Notes: a model not told the origin generated them from the letters alone. A stretch of 31,013 nucleotides of DNA from Bremia lactucae (GCF_004359215.1 NW_027152055.1:191767-222779), one strand, 5' to 3'. Shown: positions 1 through 10,467, numbered from the stretch's first letter. A program made the numbers and translations.

Positions 1-165
1 TATATTAATACAGTTTTCATTTTACACTCTTAAGCTAACTTGCCTTAAGAGAAGTCTTCCTCTATATGTACAGTGTACGTCACCTAACGAGAGGCACCAC
101 TCACATCTGAAGCAGTGTGAAGTGGACTTAAACTGAAACAGTACAAGTCGCAGTGCCCCGTTACA
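1..165 (+). repeat. LTR type A, 3' end, cut by the window edge
   Basis: This stretch resembles the end of the LTR at 17079-17535. It has the same order of small inverted repeats (around GTACAGTGTAC, then a CACTC...GAAGTG stem, then GACTT...CAAGTC) and ends CCCCGTTACA at 165. The stems have decayed compared with the 17 kb copy. It probably belongs to an element extending left of the window. The orientation is inferred from the CCCCGTTACA end. Confidence 0.7.
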
Positions 166-280
166 ATAAATCTTTCTCTGCACCTTTGTTTACGTGAAGT
201 TTCAAGACACTTCACCTACACTGTAATCAGTGTAACGTTATTTAGAACATATCAATACTAGTGAAAGGTGCCCCATTACA
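166..280 (+). repeat. LTR type B, 3' end fragment
   Basis: It matches the last 110 bases or so of the LTR at 9963-10467. Both carry the hairpin TACACTGTAATCAGTGTA, a following TCAATACTAG or TCAGTACTAG stretch, and an end of AAAGGTGCCCC(A/G)TTACA. It directly follows another LTR end at 165. What comes after 280 does not resemble the primer-site sequence that follows the other LTR copies, so the internal part of the element is missing. Confidence 0.65.
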
Positions 281-1849
281 ATGCGTGCCAATTGTATAAA
301 GCAACTTAATTGGTCAAGCTTGCCGCTGTATATAATTTCAGATGCGCTAGAAGCACAGTTTTGAAGGCTTGCTTTTTATTTTTGAGATGTTTCACCTGTC
401 CTTAAGAACGTTCCTACCCAAACGGCCACTCTTATATCTAAAACTCTATTTCTTACGCAGATGTGGGGTCATATTCGGGATTGACAATGTACTTACAGGT
501 GTGTAGATAATCAGGGGACAGCAGTTGCAACTATTACTTATTTTACAGGGTCATTTGGTTGCACACCGCTTACCCTTGTTTTGTGCTTCAAATCGTACAG
601 GGGGCATCCGAATTTCCGTTGAATGGCTCAACAAATATAAATCCAGATCAGCAGTATACACTATTCATCAGCGTCCATCGCTTTGCGAAGGGACCTACTT
701 ATCTAGTGCAACACGAGTTACATATAATATTTAAGGTCGAATCATCGCGACAGGGCGCCTCTAGTTGCGCAGATTATAATCGATGCAAAAGCTGTACCGC
801 TCAATTAATGGCGAGGTCCATTGCGCGTGTGTAATCTATTAAATCATAATTCGAAAAAGTCATTAAGGGTTTTCATATAAGTATTCTTCAAGGATCAATC
901 ATATCAATGAACGCTTAAGTGTCTGGTGTGAGATGCATCATATTTCGCTTTCGGATGCGCCCTATCGCATCATAAATTATCTTTTAGCGGCATGAAAAGT
1001 GCGAAAAGCACCTGCGATAAAAGCGTTTAAACTGATTAGAAGAAATTGAAAGGGTCGTTCTATATATATTAAATCGGCCCTTTTATATTTTAAGAACAAG
1101 CACATTAATTCTTCTAATTAGTTACTCTTAAAAAAACGCTATTGACACACGAGCACGTCACATGCCGCAAAAATTATCTATGAAACACATCTACATTATA
1201 ATCTCTATCAAATGATATTTACGCGGACAACAAGAATATTCAGCATCGAAGGATATCATTACGTGATGTACCTCTCATTGCTGATAATTTGTCGAGAAAA
1301 GAGGCGCGCATTCTGATTGGATGAAAGTGCATGTGCCACAAAATCAAAAGAAGCGTCAAACTGCCCTTTTTCCTTCCGACCCAAACATAAAACATCATAT
1401 TCCAATATCCCAAACCCCTAGAAAATATTCCCCAAGCAATTAGCTCCCGAAAGTTCACGAACGGAGAGGAGCCTATAATCTGCCTAAATCATGCCGAGTT
1501 GGCACTCTTGAGTCAAGCTGCTCTTTGCACTTAAGCAAAACAATAGTTCATCCTACCAAAGCCTCCTACTCAAAGCACAACAAGTCCCATTTTCAAAAAA
1601 ACGATGCGAGTACAAAGCTATGTTTGATGAAAAAATAAATAAAGTTGGTGTATATGGTAAATCTACTATTGGTTTTAAAATTAAATAATTGTTACATATT
1701 TTTTTTTAGATAATATAAATTTTTGAATTAAAAAAATATTTATTTATCTCAACCAGCTTCGAGGCAAAAATGGATATTTTTCGAAAATGTTTTTTCAAAC
1801 AAATGGCTGATGATACTGCAAAAGATCTTTGTAGCGCGCTCACACCACC
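281..1849. other. AT-rich stretch without a recognisable gene
   Basis: Short frames of 60-90 codons occur (for example 525-734 and 559-834 on plus, 1240-1458 on minus), but they overlap, lack recognisable motifs and look like chance. Bases 1640-1760 are very AT-rich and precede the transposase remnant, so they may contain its terminal region. I could not identify a terminal inverted repeat. An imperfect inverted repeat (AAGGGTCG ... CGGCCCTT) lies near 1050-1083. Confidence 0.5.
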
Positions 1850-3117
1850 AAACAACCCGAACTAGATCAAGTGCTTGCAAAATGGGATCTTCAATTCGAA
1901 ACTTGGCGTGTCTGTATCACAGCAGAGCTTCTCAAGTCAAACGCTGCAAGGTTCGCAGAGCACCTTAATATCATGTAGGCGCCATCTTTCTCAAATGAAT
2001 AAATTATAAAGCTCAAGATTTGCATAGCTTCAAAGATTTCAAGTCGCACGGCGAGAGCGGATCTATACGATTAAATAAGCGCTATCAGCCCTGAAAGAAA
2101 AGCTATAAAAATACGATATAGCTACGCGCTATCTATAATATCGATGAGACTGGTCTATTCTACCAAATAGCTACGGACAACAGTTGCGCTCATGTAAATC
2201 GAAGGGTCAAAGAAAAACATACAAAATTAACTTTTGCCTTCACTGTAAATGCAGATGGCATACACCGGCTCAAACCGTTTATCATCGGTCATGCGCGTAG
2301 AGCTCAAACATTCATAAAAAATCTGGTGAGAAGCTTGGCTTCTTATATTGCTGGAATAAGAAAGCCTGGATGACAAGCAAACTCTTCCAGGAGTAGCTTT
2401 AGCGCTTTAACGATGAATTAAAAACAAAGAGTCGACAAGACGCACTTCTGTACGTAAATTTGCCTTCGCACATCCTTGCAGGATTCAAAATCTCTTTTGT
2501 TGAGCGAATCCCCTACCACCAATGTAACATCAAATATTCAGCTTATGAATGCCGGAATCATTGCAGCTTTCAGCGTTGCTATCGCCGCTATCAACTGCAG
2601 GACGCGCTCGATCGTGATAAACAAGGCGCTACCAATATTAACAAAGTTATCTAGCTGACGGCGTGCGCCAAAGCACAGCTAGCTGCAAGAATCGGTCGTT
2701 GCTAATTGCTTTGAACACACTAAACACTTCGACAACGTGCACTGAAGTGGACCACGACACAGAAAAATAGAAATTATTGAGCACGAAATTTAAGATGCGA
2801 TCGACATTTATCATATTCGCGTCCCATGTCAATCGCAAACCTTCTGAATTCATATAGAGACGCGCAGAAGGCGCATGTTGAGCTGACGGACAACGAGCTA
2901 GTAGAATTGGTGTTAATCAAAGCAGACGAAACAAATACTGGGGTTTCCGATGATGACGACGAATCAGACGAAGAAAATTTGCCAATTTTTAGTGCAGCTG
3001 AATGCTGTAAGCGTAGTTGTAAAAATGCTCAACGTCGATAACAATGATCACAGAGCAGCGCTGGATCTACGTAATCAACAAGGCAAACTTCGCGCAAAGA
3101 TAACACGCCAGACAATC
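1850..3117 (+). pseudogene. Decayed pogo-like (Tc1/mariner superfamily) transposase
   Basis: Reading across several frames gives a DDE transposase of the pogo type with a CENP-B-like HTH. Pieces in order: an HTH_Tnp_Tc5-like piece (QPELDQVLAKW near 1853, then SHGESGSIRLN near 2045), YNIDETGLFY near 2135, LTFAFTVNADG then LKPFIIGHA at 2230-2295, CWNKKAWMTSKLF near 2350, a second-aspartate block near 2450-2480, NIQLMNAGIIAAF near 2537-2575, and YRRYQLQDALDRD in another frame near 2580. The acidic C-terminal part, with DDDDESDEEN, is at 2826-3041. The first catalytic Asp (DETG) remains. The second and third sit in contexts where family members have Asp but here read Asn (YVNLPSH, LMNAG). There are many stops and frame changes, so it is dead. 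The N-terminal DNA-binding part is not seen. Confidence 0.8.
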
Positions 3118-3186
3118 TAGATAATGTCCTATAAGAAATATCTAGATCCCGGCAAAAATTCTATCCAGTTTCAGATATCTATAAGC

Positions 3187-3987
3187 ACAGGGGGGTTGAA
3201 GAAGACTCCCTCTTAAGATGGGTTGTCGAGTTGGACGATGCCATCAGGGCTGGTCACATCGCCGACAAGCAAATGCAAGTCGCATTTTCTCAGTCAAATT
3301 TTGCAGGTCGTGTCAAAATTTGAGCACTATGCCTTAAGTTGCGCGACTCACTTGTCTTTGGGTCGCTAGAGGCTTTTAAAGCCCGGCTCAAGCAGACGTT
3401 TGAACCGCCCAGGGCTAAGATCAGAGCTCGATCAGACCTTCTGGAATTCAAGCAAGCCAAGCTTGATGTCACGCTTATGCCCAGCCCATACGACTCTTAG
3501 CGAGTTGTATCACGAACAAACCCTACATTAACACACGTTGATCACGGTCTACATGCAAGGTCTTACGGATGGTCCTGTAAAGACCCACCTGTTTTGCTTG
3601 GAATTGGATACGCTTAAGGAAACAATATCCGTTGCGGAACAGGAGGACTGGTGAGACAGGCTCAAAAAAACTCGTCATCATATCGTCCTCCAAGACGACA
3701 CGAGCTTGGAGGTCCAGAACCTATGGACCTCTTATGTCGAAAGCGAGAGACCTCACTTTTCGAACAAAAAGCGATTGCAGCAATGCAATCGCTGTCAAAA
3801 GTTAGGTCACTACGCTTATGTGTGTAGTGCCCCCCCCCCCACCAAGTACCGAAGGGTACTGAACGAACTTATGGACCAAATGCCAAAAAGGACAACGGCC
3901 GCGGGTCCGACATTGTTGCAAAATCGCAACAGCGAGGCGGACAGCCAAGAAATGGTCGGAGTCATTATCGGCCCAACAGCCTACTGA
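3187..3987 (+). pseudogene. gag: gag of gypsy remnant 1 (5'-truncated, broken)
   Basis: It matches the gag regions at 17684-18516 (plus) and 20357-21496 (minus). It starts at the EDSLLRW-like segment, so about the first third of Gag is missing. A TGA stop near 3322 replaces the Trp codon seen in the 18 kb copy, and one base is missing near 3470 (GATGTCACG against GATGTTCACG). Both lesions also occur in the minus-strand copy. The 3' part is open (3706-3987) and holds a CCHC zinc knuckle, CNRCQKLGHYAYVC, which binds nucleic acid in Gag proteins. A run of C lies in the Pro stretch just after it (about 3830-3840). Confidence 0.85.
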
Positions 3988-4081
3988 TCCGGCAACCAGG
4001 GATATGCAAACTTCTTGACGAAAGCTGGTCCAGACACACAGTCATTCTGTCTCTGCACCTGGCGATGAGGTATCCCTCATC

Positions 4082-4624
4082 ACCTTAAAATTAAAAGTGA
4101 CAAATGATTTGTCACTCAGAGCCCTAGTGGACTGTGGGGCGTCGAACAACTTTTTTTGTTGCCAGTCGCTAGAGGGTCGCAGGCTCAAATATACTGAGCG
4201 CGACATCCTTCCAACGAGGAAGACGGTGCGTCTAGCAACAGGCGCATCGATAACAGTAATGAAACGCGTAGTGAAATTTCACTTCGCATTAACAGATGTA
4301 CAGTATGATGATGATTTCATCGTAATGGATTTGGACGACAAATTTGATGTCATCCTAGGTCTACCTTGGCTCAGAAAATATGAGCCAAGGATCAGCTGGC
4401 AGCATCGATCCGTAAAGATGCCTGCCACTTGTTCGTCAGATGGCCATCTGATGAACGTCTTGGAGCGTCCACAAGCGTGTGGATGTACTACGAGTGAGTG
4501 CGATGGCCTCACTTGTGGTACGGTCGTTAGCATGACTGCACAAGACCTCAGTGTGACGACCCATCACACCGTGGAGTACGATTTCGACGGCTGTGCACAA
4601 GCACAGGCAGCGTACTTTGTTTGA
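4082..4624 (+). pseudogene. Aspartic protease domain of gypsy remnant 1
   Basis: The frame is open from about 4097 to 4624 (175 codons from ATG 4097). It contains the retropepsin active-site motif LVDCGASNNF (DTG in most families, here DCG), then MDLDDKFDVILGLPWL, the flap/psi-loop region with ILG. In the polyprotein this enzyme would cut Gag-Pol. It is the longest uninterrupted piece of this element. It is separated from gag by a stop at 3985-3987 and from RT by broken linker, so it cannot function within a polyprotein here. A 21-bp palindrome (4096-4116) overlaps the ATG. Confidence 0.8.
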
Positions 4625-5275
4625 AGGTCCACCATTGTGAAGTGGAGAATGTTACCGACGCCTTTGCAAAAGCACAGGCAGCGTCTAAATTCGATCATTT
4701 TAAATTAAGACGGGTTGGTTCGGAACAAGGCTGCTTACTACGACACAACATCCAAGAAAATTTGAAACACCTGTCTATAAAAGACATTGCAAAAGTCTTA
4801 GATCGACTGTAGAGCCGGTCGTAAAGGATCTCGCTTTGATTGCGCAACCACAGCTTGAGGTAGTTGGAGGATGCTTCCAAAAAAAGGATATAAGTCCCAT
4901 AAAATTTGAGGGAATAAGTCTCCAAGAACCTGTTGGAATAAATTTCCAGGAACCTTTGAAAAAAGGTCCAAGAAGAGACTTAGACATTATATGTCTTAGT
5001 AAACGTCGGAACAAGTGTAAGCGCTTACACACTTGATCTGGTAGCATTTCGAGGTTTATTTCGGAGATAATTCAATTGCCAACGCTATTGTTGGAACAGT
5101 TCTTGCGTGGTATGCGTAGCGGTCAAGTCAAGCAGATCTGTACTTGTCATAGATAATAAGTACGCGGCTAATGTTCGATCGGTAATCGTATTTTCTGCGA
5201 AAGAACGTTCCCAGCCGCTCCTCGATGGATGGAAATATTTTATGTTCGAAAATGACTCGAATTTATAAAATTATT
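4625..5275 (+). other. Degenerate protease-RT linker of gypsy remnant 1
   Basis: No long frame is present. The stretch 4740-5160 matches, base for base in many places, the minus-strand segment 12310-12720 of gypsy remnant 2, for example around ACACCTGTCTATAAAAGACA and the AAAGGATCTCGCTTTGATTG region. It is therefore internal element sequence, not a gene. Around 4590-4690 the phrase AAGCACAGGCAGCGT occurs twice. Confidence 0.65.
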
Positions 5276-6120
5276 TGATCGAATTTAATGATGTGTTTCC
5301 TGATTGGGTACCGTGCGAGTCGCCTAAAAATAAAGGCACTCAGCACAAGATCGACCCGATACCAGGTTCAAATACTGTGTCATGACGCAGTGGCTACTGC
5401 CTCGTAAACAAGTATTAGCGAATGACAAGTTCTTTGCCGTTCGATTAGCATCGGGCCATGTGAGGGGGCCAGCCTCCTTTCATACCTTCTGTGTGCGTAG
5501 AGCAACAGGAAGGTGGCGAATTGTGCATGTGTTCAATAAATTTAGCGCTGCATCAATACCAGCTCAAACGCCGATGCAACGAGCAAGTTTTGACAAGGGG
5601 TAAGTTTGAGTCAGTCTCAATGACGGAAGTATTGACGGAATATTAAAGATTACCATGTTATCGTCAATGAATCTGATGGATGGAATCTTTTAGATCTGAG
5701 TGCGTGAACCGGATATTCCGTTCCCAGCAGCAAGTGCCCCAAACGAAATAATATGGGGTGGCTTATAATGCAATGACCTCCCACATTCGAAAGATCTGTA
5801 ACCATCTGTTGATATTGGTCTGGGATCTCGCGCCGGGTTATTTTGATGATATTCTTCGTTCATAGTCAAGCGATGAACGAAAAGTCAGACATTGGAGTAC
5901 ATCGTACCCACGTCCGCAAGGATCTTTCACTTATGAGTAAGCATAGGTTGTATATAAATCTCAAGAAATGTATATTCGCTGCAAGCGAAATACCACTTCG
6001 TGGGTGCATCTCGCTGCAAGCGGACTACCACTTTGTGGGTGCATCGTTTGTAGACACGGTGTACGCACTGATCCGGAAAGGATCAAGGCGATCATCGACT
6101 GACCTGCGCCGGTCGATGTG
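5276..6120 (+). pseudogene. Reverse transcriptase of gypsy remnant 1, broken
   Basis: Pieces of a Ty3/gypsy RT in order: EFNDVFPDWVPCESP near 5280-5325, a stretch with the ATGRWRIVHVFNKF motif near 5500-5540 (open frame 5382-5603), and the catalytic box YFDD at 5839-5850 followed by an immediate frame change into IFFVHS. Next comes the thumb-proximal segment LYINLKKCIFAASEIPLRGCI at 5949-6010. A short duplication follows: TCGCTGCAAGCG with ACCACTT(T/C)GTGGGTGCATC appears twice at 5977-6047. The catalytic aspartates survive but the frame does not, so no enzyme can be made. Confidence 0.8.
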
Positions 6121-6279
6121 ACGGGACTTCGAAAGTTTCTCGACTTAGTGGCGTACTTTTCATAAGTACTCACGCAATTAATACGAAGTGACAGTTCATG
6201 TTTCTTCTTTGTTGAAGAAAAACGTGAAGTGGTCATGGAGCGCTAATTGTTAACCATCCTCTGAGGATATCGAGCAAAG

Positions 6280-6776
6280 TTGATGAAAGCCTTAATCTTG
6301 GCAATTGCAGACCAAGACAGACCATTTCATGTGGTATTTGACGCCAGCGATTTTGCAGTCGGCTGTGCGTTTGTGTAATATGACACAGGCGGCCCAGAGC
6401 GCGTCGTCTGCTATCAATCTCGTCAGCTTCAACCGGCTGAACATAGTAATCCAGTGCAATAGAAGTAATTTCTTGCCGAGGTGTTGAACTGGTTAAGTTT
6501 AGGGTCTATATCTTGTGAAATCGACCGTTTATGTATTATACGGATCATGCGTCTTTACGCAGGCCGTAAGCAGTCCACACCTCTCGCAAAGAATGGCGAA
6601 ATATTTGTTTTACTTCACGGAGTATAAATTCTCCGTTAAATATAAACCAGGAGGACTTGATGTCGTCGCTGATGTTCTTTTGCGCCGCCTAATTTTGCGC
6701 CGGCTACAAAACAACAAAGAGGATAAGCCCACGTTGCAGCAATACGTATTTCGTCTTCAATACTACTTGACAACGT
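6280..6776 (+). pseudogene. RNase H domain of gypsy remnant 1, broken
   Basis: VVFDASDFAVGCAFV (about 6331-6378) is the first strand of the gypsy RNase H with its catalytic Asp. A TAA follows directly. The C-terminal part is open at 6515-6778 and reads SQRMAKYLFYFTEYKFSVKY, then KPGGLDVVADVLLRR, the typical tail of this domain before the integrase linker. It sits in the expected place after RT. Confidence 0.8.
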
Positions 6777-6916
6777 AAGAAGATCCTATCAAGTAGTTTT
6801 GCTCTTAAAGGTCTTATGAATCACCTCAAAAATCTTATAAGAGATTTTTATAAGGTTCGTCAATATCGAATCAATTTTCAACAGATAGATAGATAGATAC
6901 ACAACACGCAATAGCT
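6777..6916 (+). other. Spacer with (AGAT)4 microsatellite
   Basis: This is linker between RNase H and integrase. A short tetranucleotide repeat (AGAT)4 lies at about 6883-6898. No coding frame is seen. Confidence 0.6.
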
Positions 6917-7606
6917 TAGGTATTCAACAGCCATTGCTGGCGACAGCTTTCGTGTCCTCATCCCCACCCATAATGATCTGGCGGTTATGCATCAAGTATG
7001 AGTACCAATAACTGGGTATCGTGGACGTGAGAAGACTTATGTCACGGTAAGTCCCGATTTCTTCTGGCCTCGTCAGTATGAATTAGTACGCAAGTACATG
7101 TGGGCTTGCAAAGTATTTCAACGGGTGAAGCGTAGCCCTTTATCTCATGCTCCGTTATTACCTCTGCCTTTTCGGCAGAGTGTCGGCAGTCCGTATCAAT
7201 GAGCTTCGTCTTCGGATTTCCAAAAGACGCCCACAAGAATACTGGTATTATTCTTTGTGTTTGTGTATCGGTTCAGGATGGTACATCTTGTTGCAGTCAC
7301 AAAGTCGATCACAGCCTTCGCTGTGATCGTATCGGTTTTAACACAATATTTCGACATTTCGCATGAAGATATCCGGTTCGCGGCGGAGTTTTGGCAATCT
7401 GTGTTCGCATTACTTAGGACATACTTGGAAATGTCACCTTCTGATCACCCTAAACAAAGTTGTCAGACAGAACGGGCAAACCGAATTTTCAAAGAAATAC
7501 TTCGCGGATACGTCTACTCGTTTACTAGTAAGAGTAATTTCATGCCAATGACACAATATGCCATCAACATTTCGGTACATGCATCAACAAAGCATACACC
7601 TTTTTA
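6917..7606 (+). pseudogene. Integrase of gypsy remnant 1, broken
   Basis: The N-terminal zinc-binding part is readable: GREKTYVTVSPDFFW (near 7027-7070), then KYMWACKVFQRVK. The second Cys of the usual CxxC is Phe here. In the core, the block expected to hold the first catalytic Asp reads SVSMSFVF (near 7190-7215), so that residue is lost. Later come FAAEFWQSVFALLRTYLEMS and SDHPKQSCQTERANRIFKEIL in the open frame 7257-7607. Other copies have EGQTERVNR here; in this one the catalytic Glu position is altered. Stops and frameshifts are frequent. Confidence 0.8.
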
Positions 7607-7839
7607 ACGGATAGCGTAAGCTTATCACAAACTCCAACCTTCTTTGAGAGTGACTATTTTTTGGGGGGGGCACTCGCTCGAGCAAAGACCAATTTAGCTC
7701 TTGCTCATCACGCGTTCACTCAAAAGTCAATGCAAAGTATACCGATATTGATTTATTCAACACGAAGAAGATAAACTCAGTAAAAGCGATTAGTCTATTT
7801 GCTGACTTTGATATGATATACTCAGCATTGACAACAAAA

Positions 7840-8800
7840 TTACTAGTGAGAGCAATGATGCTCTCACTAAAGTGGAGAATGTTAACTCCGCAGTTCGCAC
7901 TAAGCGCGCTAAAAACAAAGCCGACTCAGCAGGAGAATTCTGCTGGCTCGGGAAGCAGTGGTCCGTTTCGTACAGGATTCCATCGCTGATGTGGTGAACG
8001 ACAGAAATGGAACACTGATAACAATCGAAGCACAAACGTTCTGATATTTAAAGTTAATGATGTAGTCCTTCTGTCTACGGTAAATCCAGCATAACATGTA
8101 GTAGCGAATGTGGACAATCGTAAAATTCTGCTTAGGTATATCAGCCTGTTTCGTCTACTGCACCGCCAAGGCAATCGGTACACGATCGAGCTACCTCATA
8201 CGATAAATATACATCCTACGTTTTACGTCGAACGTGTTCGCCCGTACTAACACCACGAGATCTCAACTGGCTCCAAATCACCCCTGAAAGGTCTATGGCG
8301 TCTGGCAAAGCCTGTGTAGGTCTCGCACTAAGGCATGAATGTTTCGGCAAAGAGTCTAGTTCTCACAAATTAGACGATCAACTGCATCCTTTAATGATGC
8401 GATCTTTCGACGAGCTGTCACCAGCTCGTTTTGAAGGGAATTGTGCGCCCGTTCGTTCGACAGCTGATTAATCGCAACATGCGCACGGTTTTTGCAAGTG
8501 TTAGCGGCAATTTTTTCGAAGATCGGCGCTATGTCTCGACGACGGAATCGTTAATGATTAACGTCTATTCGCAAGTTTCGGAGGTCGCAACCTATATTAT
8601 TATGATGACTCGGGTTCGACGAATGAGGAAACCCGATTTTCCTCGTCTCCACATCCATTCACGGGCTCGAACAGAGAAGTGTTTCCTAGTTGAACAATTT
8701 TTGAGAAGCGTTTCCTAGTTGAATAATTTTTGAACTACCGCGAGGCGAAGGGTGTCCGAACGAGTTATCTTGTTCGCTGGCGTTTAACCCTCGCATGATA
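7840..8800 (+). pseudogene. Integrase C-terminal region and chromodomain of gypsy remnant 1
   Basis: Around 7930-8000 the sequence matches the 20.05-20.13 kb piece (GGAGAATTCTGCTGG, CCGTTTCGTACAGGATTCCA). At 8110-8250 it reads VDNRKILLRYI, then LHRQGNRYTIELPH and HPTFYVERVRPY, a conserved segment downstream of integrase in chromoviruses. At about 8700-8790, KRFLVE-x-FLNYREAKGVRTSYLVRW is a chromodomain, which in such elements directs integration to particular chromatin. A 20-base phrase with GTTTCCTAGTTGAA is duplicated at 8679-8730. Confidence 0.75.
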
Positions 8801-9962
8801 GCTATGGACCTCGAACTAACGGTGGATGTTTCGGGTCTTGTTCAACAGTCCGTTCTCTTCCTTAGAAAGTTCATTGGAAAACGAGTGCTTCACGCGCTTG
8901 TAAAAAGGATTGCAAGTTTTTAATTCCTTCACGAAGGGATGCACGTCCTCCAATAAGCGTCTTGGAGAGAGTACGCTTTTTAAGAAGCATGACTACGCCT
9001 TAAAGCAGCAGGGACATGAGTCCCCCAACGAAAGTCAAGATAAGACTCGCTCTCTAGACATACGGTGCAGCTTATGGCGTTCACCGACTACAGTCCGTTT
9101 CATAAACCGGTCACGAAAACTAACCAGGCATTACGGCCTGTTCTTTGCACATTCTGAGTGAGTGTTTTCCAAGCTTGAATCCTAGGAGTGACATCCTTTG
9201 CTCGCTTGCAGGTATCCCGTCAATGCCGGAAAAAGTCATCGATGAAGAATTTGGTATTGTTTTCACAAGGCTCATGAAGCCTGGATGAGTCAAACAATAA
9301 AATTTGTATCGTTCGTTGGTCATAACAGACCAGCAAATTAAGTTACCCGTAGACGACAGCCAGGGTTTCTTTCCGGAAGCGAACCTCTCCCGTTGGTTAA
9401 TGATTACATTTTTTTACTAACAAAACGCTCAAGGTGGTATTTAATATTACTTTGTTTGTGGAGATGCACGCTAGCACCATCAGAAGTAGTGTTTTGAAAG
9501 TGACCTTAACGATCACTTCGTGCCTGGTGATGCATTTAAGCATCACCAAATAGATATGATGAGTTAAACAACGTCGCCGCTGACTACAAAACCCTTAGGT
9601 TTAATGGACGCGGCCCCGGTTGATCTGGAGGCCTCAATAGTTGCCACGGAGTCGGGCGATGACGCCGACTCGGCCCAGTCACCTACAATGGGAGTAACAG
9701 GTAAAAAAAAATCCACAGTAGACGCATTAGCATCGCTAATATCTGCACTGAGCCGTACTGCTGCCAGCTTTGCGGACTCTCAGGCGACGCGCACGGGTTT
9801 CAAACTGTGAAATTCTGATATTTACCGGTGTTCCTTCTATGCTCAATTAAAAGTTGGCATTAAAATAAAATTAACAAGTGCTAATTTACAGAAAGAGAGA
9901 TAGTAGTACTCTCAGCCACTTTACATCAGTCACTAGAGTGACTTTTGTTTAAAGTAAGGTGA
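8801..9962. other. 3' non-coding part of gypsy remnant 1
   Basis: No conserved domain follows the chromodomain. A hairpin TGGTGATGC-ATTTAA-GCATCACCA lies at 9525-9548. An open frame of 68 codons (9604-9810) is richer in G and C than its surroundings, with an acidic start and a KKKS segment. I do not recognise it, and it may be chance or a captured fragment. The purine-rich AAAGTAAGGTGAGG just before 9963 is a plausible polypurine tract for the following LTR. Confidence 0.5.
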
Positions 9963-10467
9963 GGTAACGGGGTGTTTAGTTACATAAATATTATATCCTA
10001 AAAGGATTTTTATTAATGTTATTTCGTATAAGAGGAAAAAAATAAAGAAGCACAAACTTAATACATTTTATTAATTTTGACTTAATAGTTCCAAAACTAC
10101 CAAATTTAGCAATATTGACGCAATAAGACATAAGCTGTATTGATTGGTTGATTTAAGTTGGATTAACGCGCCAATCGTTACCATACACGACTGGCGTCGC
10201 TCAAGGAGGCGCATTGCATAGTAATTCTGAATATATTAAAGCCGGTAGGTAAAGATCGTTATAAAAAACTTGATATATCAATACAGCTTTACAATTTACC
10301 TATTCTGAAGCCTTAGAATTTACCTTTAGTAGCTAAGACTTTGTAGCTACTTAGAAACTTCATCTGCACGTCGTGTGCGTGAAGTAGGCGAGGCACCCCA
10401 CCTTCACTGTAATCAGTGTAGGTTGACTTATACTCTTATCAGTACTAGCAAAAGGTGCCCCGTTACA
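9963..10467 (+). repeat. LTR type B, plus orientation
   Basis: It starts GGTAACGGGGTG (first base altered from the usual TG) and ends GGTGCCCCGTTACA, so its ends are inverted copies, as in the other LTRs here. About 505 bp. The reverse complement of 13574-14074 matches it along its length, for example at ATTGACGCAATAAGA, ATTGATTGGTTGATTTAAGT and the stem around CACTGTAATCAGTG. It is most simply the 3' LTR of gypsy remnant 1. Confidence 0.8.

Larger units (their letters stand above)
3187..10467 (+). mobile_element. Ty3/gypsy (chromovirus-like) retrotransposon remnant 1, forward
   Basis: Degenerate gag, aspartic protease, reverse transcriptase, RNase H, integrase and chromodomain follow each other in Ty3/gypsy order on the plus strand. 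A plus-oriented LTR of type B stands at the right end (9963-10467). The 5' LTR and first part of gag are absent: recognisable gag starts near 3187, right after the pogo remnant. Every domain carries stops or frameshifts, so the copy is inactive. The left limit is where similarity to the gag at 17.9 kb starts. Confidence 0.85.

Noticed and set aside
525..834. Two overlapping plus-strand frames of 69 and 91 codons
   Set aside because: They overlap in different frames with no motif or codon pattern to favour either, and the 91-codon one does not start with ATG.
3290..3472. 60-codon minus frame, also found at 20871-21053
   Set aside because: It is the antisense of two nearly identical gag copies. 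Its conservation reflects the recent common origin of the copies.
3828..3840. Long C run as a programmed frameshift site
   Set aside because: It lies after the zinc knuckle in a decayed gag, its length differs between copies, and no downstream frame fits a recoding event.
4364..4390. CCTTGGCTCA/TGAGCCAAGG inverted repeat as a regulatory hairpin
   Set aside because: It lies inside the protease coding sequence in a segment constrained by the protein, and no other evidence supports it.
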